Shown: one piece after another, positions 32,249 to 41,463 of the stretch
How the letters are laid out: each line of letters begins with the position of its first letter
Position numbering within the stretch: position 1 is the first letter of the stretch
DNA from: CADEDV01 sp964412375
GTDB lineage: Bacteria > Bacteroidota > Bacteroidia > Chitinophagales > Chitinophagaceae
DNA length: 64,000 nt
Direction of reading: 5' to 3'
Assembly: GCA_964412375.1 (NCBI GenBank)
Contig: CAYPOD010000016.1
Location: 6,813-70,812 of the forward strand
The notes under the pieces: generated by a model
Database searches by the model: none
What the model saw: only the letters and a program-made list of their open reading frames with translations
Told to the model about the DNA's origin: nothing
Position numbers and translations under genes: made by a program

Positions 32249-33469
32249 TCAGTTGCCTGGTAAATAATCCAGCGGCAGGCTGTCACCCATTTTATCCGAC
32301 CAGCTCCAGTAACCGAGAAAATACATATCCTTCGGGTTAAAATAATTCCCGTTTCTTTCTATCCAGACAGGGTTCAGTTCGGGCAGGAAAAGCAGTGACC
32401 GCTGAAAAGAGGGTTTCCTGTTTTGCATTTGCGACCGCAGGTATGCTTCTTTTTCCAATTCGCCTTTGTAAGTGACAACGAGGTAATCTGTAAAATAAAA
32501 AAGTTTGTGCCCGTTGTCTTCTTTCAGCAGCAGGCTGTCGGCAGTGAGCAGGTGGCTCCCATACACATCAGTTTCATCGAGCTGGCGCAGCACCGACTGG
32601 TAGTAGCGGACACTGTCGGGGTGAATACCTTCCTGTTCGCTTTGCGTAATAATGGCCACACCCCCTCCCATCATATTAGTTGTCCGTACAGGTTTATAAA
32701 TAGTTTTTACCCGTTCTTTCTCCGTATTCGGCACTTTCACCATACGGCGCACTTCAAAATTGTTTTCTGCCAGGCTATCCCTGTACAAACTGCGGATAAA
32801 ATGCATCATGGAACCATGATAGGCTTCGTCCCTTCTTTTTTGCAGCGCTTTGCGGTCACGGCCCGACTCCTCGTAAAGTGAATAGCCGAGGTAAACGGTG
32901 CTTTTTTCTTTGAAGTTGACTTCAAAATCCTCCAGTTGGTAGGTGATCGTATAACCCAATGCCCTGTTTTCGATCTTTAGCGGTTCATCAGCAAAAGCAA
33001 CCAAGCGGTTACTTTTTTTAAAATACCGGAAGCGTATTGCTTTTTCATTTTTGATGCGGCAGCGGACTGCGTTATCGGTGAAGCCGATAAAATTTTCTGT
33101 AAAGGTCTTGCCCCATTTGTCCCAGCCTTCTTCCACATAAGGTTCTACAGTCACGTTCTGCAGTTCTTTCACTTTTATCTGCAACTCCACCCGCAACTGC
33201 AGGGGCAGTTGTGCTTCGGTGAAAGGATAAACTACAGTTTCATAGCCAATGGAAGAAATGATGAGTTCATGTTTTCCGGCGGGCACAGCAGTCAGTTCAA
33301 ACTGGCCGTTTGCATCGGACACCGTGCCTTTGGACGTATTGGTAATGAATACACTGCTGCCGGGAACCGCGGCGCCGGTAGTAGCGTTTACAACACGGCC
33401 TTTAATGCTGCGCTGGGCCATCCCATTGAGGGAAAGAAACAGCAATAAAATTGCCGGCATAGATTTCAT
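32249..33469 (-). CDS. Carboxypeptidase-regulatory-like domain protein
   Basis: A 406-residue exported protein. A signal peptide (ILLLFLSLNGMAQ) is followed by a CarboxypepD_reg-like beta-sandwich at about 20-105 (IKGRVVNATTGAAVPGSSVF, KGTVSDANGQFEL, LIISSIGYETV). The remaining 300 residues form an uncharacterised beta-rich region (GYTITYQLEDFEVNF, HKLFYFTDYLVVTYKGEL, PVWIERNGNYFNPKDM). This layout is typical of Bacteroidota outer-membrane-associated proteins of unknown function. It converges with the plug protein, with a 9-nt gap. Confidence 0.8.
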   Translation of the reverse strand: MKSMPAILLLFLSLNGMAQRSIKGRVVNATTGAAVPGSSVFITNTSKGTVSDANGQFELTAVPAGKHELIISSIGYETVVYPFTEAQLPLQLRVELQIKVKELQNVTVEPYVEEGWDKWGKTFTENFIGFTDNAVRCRIKNEKAIRFRYFKKSNRLVAFADEPLKIENRALGYTITYQLEDFEVNFKEKSTVYLGYSLYEESGRDRKALQKRRDEAYHGSMMHFIRSLYRDSLAENNFEVRRMVKVPNTEKERVKTIYKPVRTTNMMGGGVAIITQSEQEGIHPDSVRYYQSVLRQLDETDVYGSHLLTADSLLLKEDNGHKLFYFTDYLVVTYKGELEKEAYLRSQMQNRKPSFQRSLLFLPELNPVWIERNGNYFNPKDMYFLGYWSWSDKMGDSLPLDYLPGN

Positions 33470-33536
33470 ACCGGCAATTTACTTTATGCAATTGTTTGCG
33501 ACAGGTTTTATTAACCTTATTTAACTATCACACTGA

Positions 33537-33995
33537 TTATTTACTGAAACCTGTTTTGTCATCCTTGCTGATTACGAGGTAGTCTTTGCGGCCAATTGTG
33601 ACGTAATACATCATGTATAAGAGGGCCGGCAGCGCCACAATAATGAGCAGGTAGTTGAGCCACTCCGGTCTTTTGCCCCCGGCGGAAAAGACATAGTAAA
33701 AATTCAAAGCCAGCACTACAAATAACGGAAAGGCGGTTTGCCAGTAATATTTCATGCCGCTGCGTACAAAGAGGTAAGCGGTTTCATTTTCACCCAAACT
33801 GATACCAAAGTCGCGGCTGCTGCACCAGTCCACTTTGCAGGTAAGGTTATGATGACCGGGGGTGAGCAGAAAATCTTTGGATTCGCCATTGGCAATTGTG
33901 CCGGCCTGCTCCCCATCAATAAAAACTTTGAGGTTGCGGGCCCTGTTGAGCCATTCTGAAGAACGGCGGAGAACAATTCTTGATTTTCCTTCCAT
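33537..33995 (-). CDS. Membrane protein with PEGA-like N-terminal domain
   Basis: The 152-residue protein starts with a ~75-residue beta-sandwich containing LKVFIDGEQAGTIANGESKD and TPGHHNLTCKVDWCSS, which resembles PEGA-type or carbohydrate-binding-like small domains. Two transmembrane helices follow (TAFPLFVVLALNFYYVFSA and LNYLLIIVALPALLYMMYYV). It lies 43 nt downstream of lysC on the same strand and may be co-transcribed. Function unknown. Confidence 0.7.
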   Translation of the reverse strand: MEGKSRIVLRRSSEWLNRARNLKVFIDGEQAGTIANGESKDFLLTPGHHNLTCKVDWCSSRDFGISLGENETAYLFVRSGMKYYWQTAFPLFVVLALNFYYVFSAGGKRPEWLNYLLIIVALPALLYMMYYVTIGRKDYLVISKDDKTGFSK

Positions 33996-34038
33996 GAGTT
34001 GATTTTTTTACAAGATAATAAACACGGGAAAAAAAACA

Positions 34039-35361
34039 TTACTCCAAGCCAAACATGCCGCGGTTGAGTTGTTGCAGTATCTGTGTTTTGTATTCCGCCG
34101 GCACCAGCAACGAAATATTATGCGGGCTGCCGCCATAGCTCACCATACGGACGGGGATGTTCATGATGGAACCAAAGAGTTTTTTCACCATGTCCTGTGT
34201 CTGGGAAATCTCGTTGCCGACCACGGAAATGATGGTTTGATTCTTGTCCACCTCCACTGTGCCGAAGGGTTCCAGTTCTTTCAGGATTTCTTTCAGACTG
34301 GCATCGGTATCAATCGTCAAAGAAACGGCCACTTCAGAAGTGGTGATCATGTCAATGGGTGTGCGGTATTTTTCAAACACTTCAAATATCTTCCGCAGGA
34401 AACCGTAGGCCAGCAACATGCGGCTGCTCTTGATGCGGATAGCGATGATATTATCTTTTGCGGCCACTGCTTTTACTCCCACGCTACCGGCCTGCTCAGC
34501 AATGAGAGTGCCCTTTGCTTCCGGCTGCATCGTGTTAAGCAGCTTTACAGGAATTTTATATTGCTGCGCCGGCCAGATAGAAGCCGGGTGCAGAATTTTA
34601 GCGCCGAAATAAGCCAGTTCCGCCGCTTCATCAAAACTGAGCTGTTCCACCGGTTGCGTCTTCTTCACCACCCTTGGGTCGTTGTTGTGCATGCCATCAA
34701 TGTCTGTCCATATTTCACATACCGATGCATTGATGGCGGCTGCTATAAGTGATGCCGAATAGTCGCTCCCTCCCCTTTTGAGGTTATCCACTTCTCCCCT
34801 CGCATTGCGGCAGATATACCCTTGCGTTACAAACAATTTTTTATCCTTATGCTGCTGCAATAGTTGTGAGAGTTTTACTTTAATGCTGCCGATCTGCGGT
34901 TCATCATAACTGTCTATACTCATAAACTCCAATGCCGGCAGCAGCAGGTGATCAATGCCCTGCTCTTCGAGATAGGTGCAGAACAGTTTAGTGGAAAGAA
35001 GTTCTCCCTGTGCCAGAATGTCTTTACTCAAGGCTTCGCTGAAAGAAATACGCAGAATGATATTGAGAAACTCGAAATGTTCTGCTACAATGGTTTTTGC
35101 TTTTGCCAACGCTTCAGGCTTTTTAACTAATTGCTCAACGAAAGCCTGGTAGTGAGCCTCCAGTTTATCAATGGATTGCTTGGCGGCGGTGCGGTCACCT
35201 TTTGCAATGTGTTCACCAATTTCCACTAGTGCATTGGTGGTACCGGACAATGCAGACAAAACAACAATTGTTGGCTCTGTTTCTTTTTTCACCAGCGACA
35301 CAATGTGGTGCATCCGTTCCGGTTTGCCCACACTGGTGCCCCCAAACTTCATGATCTTCAT
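34039..35361 (-). CDS. lysC: Aspartate kinase
   Basis: Phosphorylates aspartate, the first step toward lysine, threonine and methionine. The 440-residue monofunctional enzyme has KFGGTSVG at residues 4-11, the LSALSGTTNAL loop, LKRGGSDYSASL and EIWTDIDGM of the kinase domain. Two C-terminal ACT regulatory domains follow (IDMITTSEVAVSLTI; ISVVGNEI), implying feedback control by an amino acid. The start codon is preceded by a GGGAGGGGGGAA ribosome-binding-like run and a -7 promoter element at 35445. Confidence 0.94.
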   Translation of the reverse strand: MKIMKFGGTSVGKPERMHHIVSLVKKETEPTIVVLSALSGTTNALVEIGEHIAKGDRTAAKQSIDKLEAHYQAFVEQLVKKPEALAKAKTIVAEHFEFLNIILRISFSEALSKDILAQGELLSTKLFCTYLEEQGIDHLLLPALEFMSIDSYDEPQIGSIKVKLSQLLQQHKDKKLFVTQGYICRNARGEVDNLKRGGSDYSASLIAAAINASVCEIWTDIDGMHNNDPRVVKKTQPVEQLSFDEAAELAYFGAKILHPASIWPAQQYKIPVKLLNTMQPEAKGTLIAEQAGSVGVKAVAAKDNIIAIRIKSSRMLLAYGFLRKIFEVFEKYRTPIDMITTSEVAVSLTIDTDASLKEILKELEPFGTVEVDKNQTIISVVGNEISQTQDMVKKLFGSIMNIPVRMVSYGGSPHNISLLVPAEYKTQILQQLNRGMFGLE

Positions 35362-35444
35362 TTGTTCCCCCCTCCCGAGATTTTAAAGGATTATAAAACT
35401 GTTTGCCTTCGGCAGATCAACCTGCTTGTTTTCAGACAGGGCTG

Positions 35445-35452
35445 CAAAGATA
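35445..35452 (-). promoter_or_regulatory. -7 element for lysC
   Basis: The minus strand reads TATCTTTG followed by C, an exact TAnnTTTG match. It predicts a leader of about 77 nt ending in a purine-rich G/A stretch just before the lysC ATG. Confidence 0.45.
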
Positions 35453-35509
35453 ACCGACAGGAGGATATGAATGCAGTGGCAAATGTTTCAAATTACAAAA
35501 ACGAAATTT

Positions 35510-36589
35510 TCAGAGCGTCAATCCAAACTGTTGTCCCAGTTGGGTAAGATCTGATACGACTGCTTCATGCAGCGGTATACCGTTTTGCATCCGCTCAACT
35601 TCAAACAACCGTTCGGGATCACCGGGCACCAGCACTTTTTCTTCACCAGGAATTGTTCTGGCATTGCGGAATCCCTGTATCCAATGATCCATCGCAGCTT
35701 TAAATTCATTGGCCGGACGAAAGGCGTCCACTCTCATGGCCCCGAGAAAATGACCGATGCCTTTTCCGGGTTGTTGTGCCGGCATGGGCACATAAGCCGG
35801 GAATGGCGGTACCCAGGGTGCATAATTGGCGCCGCTTAACAGTGCAGAGAAAATATCCACTACAGCACCGAGTGCATAACCTTTGTGAGAACCATGCTCC
35901 CTGTCTCCACCGAGTGGTAATAAGGCACCGCCTTTTTTCAGAATATTGGCATCCGTGCTTGGATTTCCGTCTTTGTCCTGTACCCAGCCGGATGGTGTTT
36001 CTAAATTTTTACGTTGCAAAATTTCCAGCTTACCGTTTGCAGCGGTGGTGGTAGCGAGGTCTGCTACAAAAGGAGGTTCACTGCCGGCAGGCGTTGCTAC
36101 ACAAATGGGATTTGTGCCGAGCATTTTGTCAATTGAAAATGTCGGCGCTACCAGCGGGCTGGCATTGGTCATTGCCATACCGATCATATCATACTGCAGG
36201 GCCATCATGGCATGATACGCTGCTATACCAAAATGATTGCTGTTTTGCACACTTACCCAACCTGTGCCCACCTGTTTTGCTTTTTCAATAGCGACCTGCA
36301 TGGCAAAGGGTGCAACGACTAATCCCAATCCACTGTCGCCATCCACCACGGCAGTAGAAGGTGCTTCATGAATTATTCTGATAACAGGTGTTGCATTCAC
36401 TCTTTTTGCTTCCCAAAGCCGGACATAACCACTGAGACGGGCTATGCCATGTGAATCTATACCGCGAAGATCAGCAGACAATAATGTTTTTGCAGCTGTA
36501 TCAGCATGTTCCGCCGGGCAGCCGATTTGTTGGAATAGGGCTTTTGTAAAATCAAACAAGTGCTGGTAAGAAAAAAATTGCTCGGGCAT
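35510..36589 (-). CDS. Malate/L-lactate dehydrogenase (Ldh) family oxidoreductase
   Basis: NAD(P)-dependent dehydrogenase of the Ldh_2 family, acting on 2-hydroxyacids such as malate, lactate, ureidoglycolate or 2,3-diketogulonate. The start at 36589 (MPEQFFSYQHLFDF) gives 359 residues. The longer frame adds an unlikely hydrophobic prefix. Landmarks are LRGIDSHGIARLSGYV (catalytic His), DGDSGLGLVVA, SNHFGIAAYHAMMA, GTNPICVATP and HKGYALGAVVDIF. It lies just downstream of the exported sugar-redox operon on the same strand and may process its products in the cytoplasm. Substrate undetermined. Confidence 0.88.
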   Translation of the reverse strand: MPEQFFSYQHLFDFTKALFQQIGCPAEHADTAAKTLLSADLRGIDSHGIARLSGYVRLWEAKRVNATPVIRIIHEAPSTAVVDGDSGLGLVVAPFAMQVAIEKAKQVGTGWVSVQNSNHFGIAAYHAMMALQYDMIGMAMTNASPLVAPTFSIDKMLGTNPICVATPAGSEPPFVADLATTTAANGKLEILQRKNLETPSGWVQDKDGNPSTDANILKKGGALLPLGGDREHGSHKGYALGAVVDIFSALLSGANYAPWVPPFPAYVPMPAQQPGKGIGHFLGAMRVDAFRPANEFKAAMDHWIQGFRNARTIPGEEKVLVPGDPERLFEVERMQNGIPLHEAVVSDLTQLGQQFGLTL

Positions 36590-36601
36590 GAGGCAAAGAA
36601 A

Positions 36602-36668
36602 AGGAAAAATTACCGCAGAGGCGCTGAGATGCAACGAATATTAGCCTGGTTCTTCGTGTCGCAGTGGC
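36602..36668. repeat. Possible degenerate dispersed repeat
   Basis: ACCGCAGAGGCGCTGAGA (36612-36629), followed by a CTTCGTGTCGCAGTGGCTC stretch (36652-36670), resembles the CGCAGAG/CTGAGA-type intergenic repeats I recall from Bacteroidota genomes. Only one copy is in the window, so the call is tentative. Confidence 0.25.
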
Positions 36669-38063
36669 TCAATTTTGTTTCAACTTCATATTTAATGCGT
36701 CCCAGTTGATGACCTTTTTCTGAAAATAACTTTCATTGCAGGCCAGGCATGGCGCTGCGGCACGAAAACCGAATACCGCATCTTCTACCACCGGTTTATT
36801 ATTTCTTATGGACTCAAAGAAGTTGACAAAATGATCGAAACGGTCATCATAACCCTCCGGTGCCATGAAGCGGATGGGTTTAGCCTCTGCCTGCAAACCT
36901 TCCGACAGAGGATATTTTTGTTTATAATTCCTCATGATCTCCCGCTGCATAGCTTCCGGGTAAGTGTCCAATGCGTCCCAGCCACCTATGTTTGGGAAAG
37001 AAGAAAATTTATTCCGGTAAATAGTAAAATCATTCCAGCCAAAATCAATCATTCCTTCTGTGCCGTAAAATTTTATTTTGCCGCTTTCCACTTTTTCTGC
37101 ACCGCTGGCTAAATTCACTTTTAATAAAACCTGGAAAGCCGGATGTTCCTTCGTGGCTTTGTATTCCATCACTCCCGTCATCACATCGGGCACATTGCGG
37201 CCATCTTTCCAATAACTGAGATCGCCAGTGGCAAAAATCCTTGACGGACCTTTTGAATCGGTGAGAAAATGAATGCCGGATAATAAATGAACAAACAAGT
37301 CACCGGCCACACCCGTTCCATATTCCTTATAATTGCGCCACCAGAAGAAACGTTTGGCATCAAAAGCAACGTTGGAAGGATTTTTAAAATATTTTTTCCA
37401 GGCAACCGTCTCTGCAGTTGCATCGGTTGGCAGGGTATATTGCCAGGCGCCGAGAGCTGTGTGCCTGTCGAACGAGGCTTCGATACAATTCAACTGCCCG
37501 ATCTCACCGGCTTTATAAAACTTCTTTGCTTCTGCATACGCAATACTGCTGACCCGCTGGCTGCCCACCTGTAACACCGCACCCGTTTCTTTCTGCACAT
37601 TGATCACATTCCATCCCTGGTTTAATTGGTGCACCATAGGTTTTTCACAATACACTGCTTTTCGTTTGAGCATGGCATCAATAGAAATTTTATCATGCCA
37701 TTGGTCACTGGTGCAGATGATGACGGCATCAATGTCTTTCCTGTTCAATACTTCCTCATAAGATTGTGTGACAAAAAGATTTTTCCCGTATAATTCCTTT
37801 GCTCTTTCGAGGCGGCCTTTGTAGAGATCACAGACAGCTTTCAGTTTTATTCCCGGTATTTGCAGGATCGTTTTGGCGTTACGGTTACCCATGATGCCAA
37901 ATCCAATTATAGCAATATGGATGTCGTCGTAGGTTGAATATTTTTTTTCGTAAGGAAGAATACGTTTCTCCATTTCCTCTTCGCTGACAGTCGCATAAGA
38001 GGCAAGCGGGGCTACCAGTGAAGCCGCCCCGAATTGTTTCAGAAATTTTCTTCTTGTTGACAT
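36669..38063 (-). CDS. Exported Gfo/Idh/MocA-family oxidoreductase (Tat signal)
   Basis: The 464-residue protein has a textbook twin-arginine signal, STRRKFLKQFGAASL, so it is probably exported folded with its NAD(P) cofactor. The Rossmann half has IAIIGFGIMGNRNAK, and YCEKPMVHQL contains the family EKP lysine. The C-terminal half is the usual alpha/beta dimerisation domain. Members of this type oxidise sugars, and some act with 3-keto-glycoside-processing enzymes. It is the last of three tightly packed genes (7 nt after the isomerase-like gene). Confidence 0.88.
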   Translation of the reverse strand: MSTRRKFLKQFGAASLVAPLASYATVSEEEMEKRILPYEKKYSTYDDIHIAIIGFGIMGNRNAKTILQIPGIKLKAVCDLYKGRLERAKELYGKNLFVTQSYEEVLNRKDIDAVIICTSDQWHDKISIDAMLKRKAVYCEKPMVHQLNQGWNVINVQKETGAVLQVGSQRVSSIAYAEAKKFYKAGEIGQLNCIEASFDRHTALGAWQYTLPTDATAETVAWKKYFKNPSNVAFDAKRFFWWRNYKEYGTGVAGDLFVHLLSGIHFLTDSKGPSRIFATGDLSYWKDGRNVPDVMTGVMEYKATKEHPAFQVLLKVNLASGAEKVESGKIKFYGTEGMIDFGWNDFTIYRNKFSSFPNIGGWDALDTYPEAMQREIMRNYKQKYPLSEGLQAEAKPIRFMAPEGYDDRFDHFVNFFESIRNNKPVVEDAVFGFRAAAPCLACNESYFQKKVINWDALNMKLKQN

Positions 38064-38070
38064 AAACGGC

Positions 38071-38907
38071 TTATTGTTTTACCGTAGTTAGCTTTTTTGT
38101 TTCAGCAAGGTAGTACAGCTTGTTCTTCCACATATCTTTCATATTATCGTTCTCGTTGGCTTCATACTCCATCACCACTACTCCTTTGAATTGTTGTTGC
38201 TTCAGTTCCTTTAATACAGCGGGTAAATCACACATTCCTTTACCAAACAACACATCGGGTGTATTGACGTTATTGAAATCCTGCACATCTTTGAAGTGAA
38301 GTCCCCATATTTTCCCCTTTAGTTTTTTCATGGCCGGAATGATAGCCACACCGTTTCTTGCCCAGTGACCAATATCCGGCCAGGCGCCGATATGCGGTCT
38401 TCCTTTCATGGCCTTCAGGGTGGAGTCGGGATGCCAGTAATGACTGGAGGGTTTGGGGTGACAGTGCAGGGCTACTTTCACTTTATACTTTGCAGCCAGC
38501 CGGTTAAATTCATTAAGATCCTCCCATTCAGGTTCGGCAGTGATGTATGGGATGTTCATGTATTTCGCAAACTCAAAGAATTTTTCCAGGTTGTCTTTAT
38601 TGTAATAATATTTATCAATCACCCCCAGCGCCACCACTTTTATTTTTTTCCAGGTGAGGTATTGTTTCAGTTTATCCCTGGCATCCTTATCTAAACTGTA
38701 ACTGAATGTTCCGGGAATTTCGCCCCCTACCCGCTGTCCCGGATAGACTTCTAAAAAAGATACTTTCAGAGTGTCGGTCTTGTCAACAGATTCGAGAAAA
38801 CTGTATTGATGAAAGGTCCAGGTTTGGATGGCGAGCTGCCAATCTTTCTGGGCTGATGATGATAAAGCAATAAAGAAAAAACCGGCTATAATAAAATGTT
38901 TACGCAT
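38071..38907 (-). CDS. Secreted sugar isomerase/epimerase-like TIM-barrel protein
   Basis: The 278-residue protein has a signal peptide (FIIAGFFFIALSSSAQ) and the xylose-isomerase-like TIM barrel (AP endonuclease 2 superfamily). Metal-ligand positions appear in ITAEPEWEDL, VALHCHPKPSSHYW, IGAWPDIGHWARNG, IWGLHFKDV and VVMEYEANEND. Such proteins isomerise or cleave oxidised sugars. Its placement between the FAD oxidoreductase (3-nt gap) and the exported dehydrogenase points to a shared periplasmic pathway. Confidence 0.85.
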   Translation of the reverse strand: MRKHFIIAGFFFIALSSSAQKDWQLAIQTWTFHQYSFLESVDKTDTLKVSFLEVYPGQRVGGEIPGTFSYSLDKDARDKLKQYLTWKKIKVVALGVIDKYYYNKDNLEKFFEFAKYMNIPYITAEPEWEDLNEFNRLAAKYKVKVALHCHPKPSSHYWHPDSTLKAMKGRPHIGAWPDIGHWARNGVAIIPAMKKLKGKIWGLHFKDVQDFNNVNTPDVLFGKGMCDLPAVLKELKQQQFKGVVVMEYEANENDNMKDMWKNKLYYLAETKKLTTVKQ

Positions 38908-38910
38908 ATG

Positions 38911-40818
38911 TCAAAATTCACTGTATTTAAAACTCATTTTACCGTTTATATCCATCGGTAGGTTTTTGCTGCCGAAAAGTAAAATGCAATTGTCCAACAT
39001 GACACATAGCTCTTTTCTTGTGATAAACCTATCTGGGTTAAAATCATTTAGTCCCCAACTTTCCCAGTAAGGTTTCAACTCTTCCACTGATTTCAATGCA
39101 GCAAATTCCTTTTTTCGCCAATACTTTAACCCTTTGAGCTTACCATATATCATTGAAATCTTTTGTTCATTTCCGGGAGGAAGCCAACCATAGCTTTTCT
39201 TAGTATATTGAAACAACCCACTACGAAACTCTTGTCCCATTACCAAACTATCCGGATGAAAAAACATTTTATTGGCCCAGCCTTCTGCTTTGCCTGTTCC
39301 TTTTAAAATACCCGTTGCACCCACTTTTTGTATAGCTTCCCAATGCGGGTCATCCGGTTTCACATCCACAAAAGGCAGCAGGTAAGCCTTTGCTTTTAGC
39401 AGTTCTTCCTGCACCAATCTTACGGGAACATCTCTTACTTTTCTTTTCAACTGAATTGTTTTAGCCGCCAGCACTCCTGCTGCTTGCCCGGTTAATAACA
39501 CAACAGGTTGCAACCTCGTGGATCCATTCACAATATTGGTCACCGAAATCCCTTTTTCGCAAACAATCAACCCGTCAATCTTCTCCGGTATCAAAGTACC
39601 CATCGGCACATTAAAAGCCGGTATCGGCGGAAACTCTATCTCCGGTACTTTGCCCGGGTAGCGGGCATGGTGATGATCCACCGGGTAATCACCCACCGCA
39701 ATACCGGTTCTGTATAAAGTATAGTCATAAGGGTTTTTAATATGATTAATATTCATCCGTACCACTCCTTTTACTCTCCGCCCCTCCCGATTGTAAGGAA
39801 TCAATGCAAGACCGCCATTTAATTCATCATCAGCAAGCCCGATATTCTTCATGCCCAATTCTGTCTGCATGAAATAAATGAAGCTCAAAGTATGTTGCTT
39901 CGCTAACTCATAACTCTGAACTCTCGTCTCTGAACTCTCTTCCACCACATTCAGGTAAATATCATTGCCAAACGGCGGCCAGTTGAGCATATACTTATCC
40001 TGTGTGGCGACGGGACTGCGTGGCAGTTTGCCATAATTCAGCATTTTGAATTTATCACCATTCCAGGGTTTGTCGTTGCAGGGGGCATCGGTGCAGGTGC
40101 AATAAAATTTCCGGGGGTCATACCCTTCCGGCTTTGCAATGGTTTTATCTGCGCCGGGGCCATAATCTTTTAATACTGCTGCCCATGTTAAGTCCTGGAT
40201 GATATCATTCTTTTCCCTTGCTTCTTTTTCACCGCTTACCGCAGGATCATCCATTCCCAGATCATAGGCAGCACCTGCTTTTGCCAATACATCACCCAGT
40301 TCGGTGGCATCAATCACCACAACCGCTTTTATTTTCAACACTTCTGTATTGTCTTTATTCCGAAATGTTGCCCCGGTAACTTTATTTCCTGCTTTTTGTA
40401 TGGATTCAGATTCATAGCCATAAAAAACTTGCAGGTTCTTTTCCTTGCCGGCCCATGCTTTGAAAATACTGTCGCCCACTTTGGGTTCAAAGTTGGTATT
40501 GCTCACCCAACCCGTGTTGAGGTGTTTTCTTCCATAATGTTTGTATAGAGCCTGTCTAAATTCTTCCCATATACCGCCTGGCAATTGGTCGTTGCCATCG
40601 GTGCAGCTGACACCTGCAGCCGTCAGCATGCCGCCAAGCATTGTTGTGGGTTCAACCAAAACTGTTTTGACACCAAGCCTGGCCGATTGAATAGCAGCAG
40701 CGGTTCCTCCTACACCGCCGCCGATCACCAGCACTTCTGTTTCCAGGCTACGGCCTTGCCGCTGTGCAGGGCTAGCAACAGGAAGGATAAAGAATAAAAG
40801 TATCAACAGTTGCTTCAT
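38911..40818 (-). CDS. Secreted FAD-dependent oxidoreductase (FAD_oxidored family)
   Basis: The 635-residue protein has a signal peptide (LLILLFFILPVASPAQR). The dinucleotide-binding motif VLVIGGGVGGTAAAIQSARL is at about 29-48 with TVLVEP following, then MLGGMLTAAGVSCTDGNDQL, VIDATELGDVLAKAGA and the C-terminal FAD motif QPVVLLTGQAAGVLAA. This is the PF12831-type flavoprotein common in Bacteroidota polysaccharide and sugar loci. It is the first gene of the three-gene exported operon. The substrate is unknown; a sugar or sugar acid is likely. Confidence 0.87.
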   Translation of the reverse strand: MKQLLILLFFILPVASPAQRQGRSLETEVLVIGGGVGGTAAAIQSARLGVKTVLVEPTTMLGGMLTAAGVSCTDGNDQLPGGIWEEFRQALYKHYGRKHLNTGWVSNTNFEPKVGDSIFKAWAGKEKNLQVFYGYESESIQKAGNKVTGATFRNKDNTEVLKIKAVVVIDATELGDVLAKAGAAYDLGMDDPAVSGEKEAREKNDIIQDLTWAAVLKDYGPGADKTIAKPEGYDPRKFYCTCTDAPCNDKPWNGDKFKMLNYGKLPRSPVATQDKYMLNWPPFGNDIYLNVVEESSETRVQSYELAKQHTLSFIYFMQTELGMKNIGLADDELNGGLALIPYNREGRRVKGVVRMNINHIKNPYDYTLYRTGIAVGDYPVDHHHARYPGKVPEIEFPPIPAFNVPMGTLIPEKIDGLIVCEKGISVTNIVNGSTRLQPVVLLTGQAAGVLAAKTIQLKRKVRDVPVRLVQEELLKAKAYLLPFVDVKPDDPHWEAIQKVGATGILKGTGKAEGWANKMFFHPDSLVMGQEFRSGLFQYTKKSYGWLPPGNEQKISMIYGKLKGLKYWRKKEFAALKSVEELKPYWESWGLNDFNPDRFITRKELCVMLDNCILLFGSKNLPMDINGKMSFKYSEF

Positions 40819-40846
40819 GCCCTCAAGTTACAGTATCACTATCAAT

Positions 40847-40877
40847 AAAAAAGACCCGCCGGAAAACCATGCGGGCC
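40847..40877 (-). terminator. Rho-independent terminator of ssb
   Basis: On the minus strand GGCCCGC (from 40877) pairs with GCGGGTC (to 40853), using one G-U wobble, and is followed by TTTTTT. It separates ssb from the downstream FAD oxidoreductase operon. Confidence 0.75.
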
Positions 40878-40903
40878 TTTAGCCTTTGATTGAAAAATTA
40901 TTC

Positions 40904-41338
40904 TTAGAAAGGAAGATCGTCCACCGGCTCGGTGATCTCATTTGCTGCCGGAACATTGCCTGCTGATGAAGCTGCAGAAGAGCTGCTGCCAGCATAAGAA
41001 GAACCACCACCGGCATTATCTCCACGACCACCCAGTAACTGCACTTCACGAACACGAAGGGAAAGGGATGCGCCGGCTGTTCCGTCCTGCCGGGTGAATG
41101 ATCTTACTTCGGGCTGGCCTTCCACAAAAACCTGTTTGCCTTTGGTGAGGTATTGGGATACAGCTGTACGATCGGTCCAGTAAGCGCAATCTACCCAGGT
41201 CGTTTTTTCCTGGTTATTGCCCTGGCTGTCTTTGTACTTTTCTGTATGTGCCACAGTGAAGTTGATAACATTTTTACCATTTACTGTGTTAACCACGCAG
41301 TCTTTGCCGAGGTTGCCGATAACTTGCATTTTAATCAT
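40904..41338 (-). CDS. ssb: Single-stranded DNA-binding protein
   Basis: Coats single-stranded DNA during replication and repair. The 144-residue protein has an OB fold over about 1-105 (VIGNLGKDCVVNTVNGKNVI, KTTWVDCAYW, VFVEGQPEVRSF). A Gly/Ser/Ala-rich linker leads to the acidic tip DDLPF that recruits partner proteins. I chose ATG 41338 (MIKMQVIGNLG) over the upstream in-frame TTG. It is flanked by a candidate promoter (41377-41384) and its own terminator. Confidence 0.94.
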   Translation of the reverse strand: MIKMQVIGNLGKDCVVNTVNGKNVINFTVAHTEKYKDSQGNNQEKTTWVDCAYWTDRTAVSQYLTKGKQVFVEGQPEVRSFTRQDGTAGASLSLRVREVQLLGGRGDNAGGGSSYAGSSSSAASSAGNVPAANEITEPVDDLPF

Positions 41339-41376
41339 AGTGCTCAAATTTTAAATTGACGTAATTAATTAGACAG

Positions 41377-41384
41377 CGAATGTA
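41377..41384 (-). promoter_or_regulatory. Weak -7 element candidate for ssb
   Basis: The minus strand reads TACATTCG followed by C, one change from TAnnTTTG, with a TTG about 21 nt farther upstream. Confidence 0.3.
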
Positions 41385-41463
41385 AGATTATTTGAACAGG
41401 GAAAACAATACCACTTTTGTGGTAGCCCATATTGTGAGCCGGTTGTGCATAACTGTATATTAC

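Noticed and set aside
39914..39939. 12-nt direct repeat CTCTGAACTCTC in the FAD oxidoreductase gene
   Set aside because: It is in frame, keeps the expected protein length and encodes ordinary residues (ESSETRVQS), so it is probably low-complexity coincidence.
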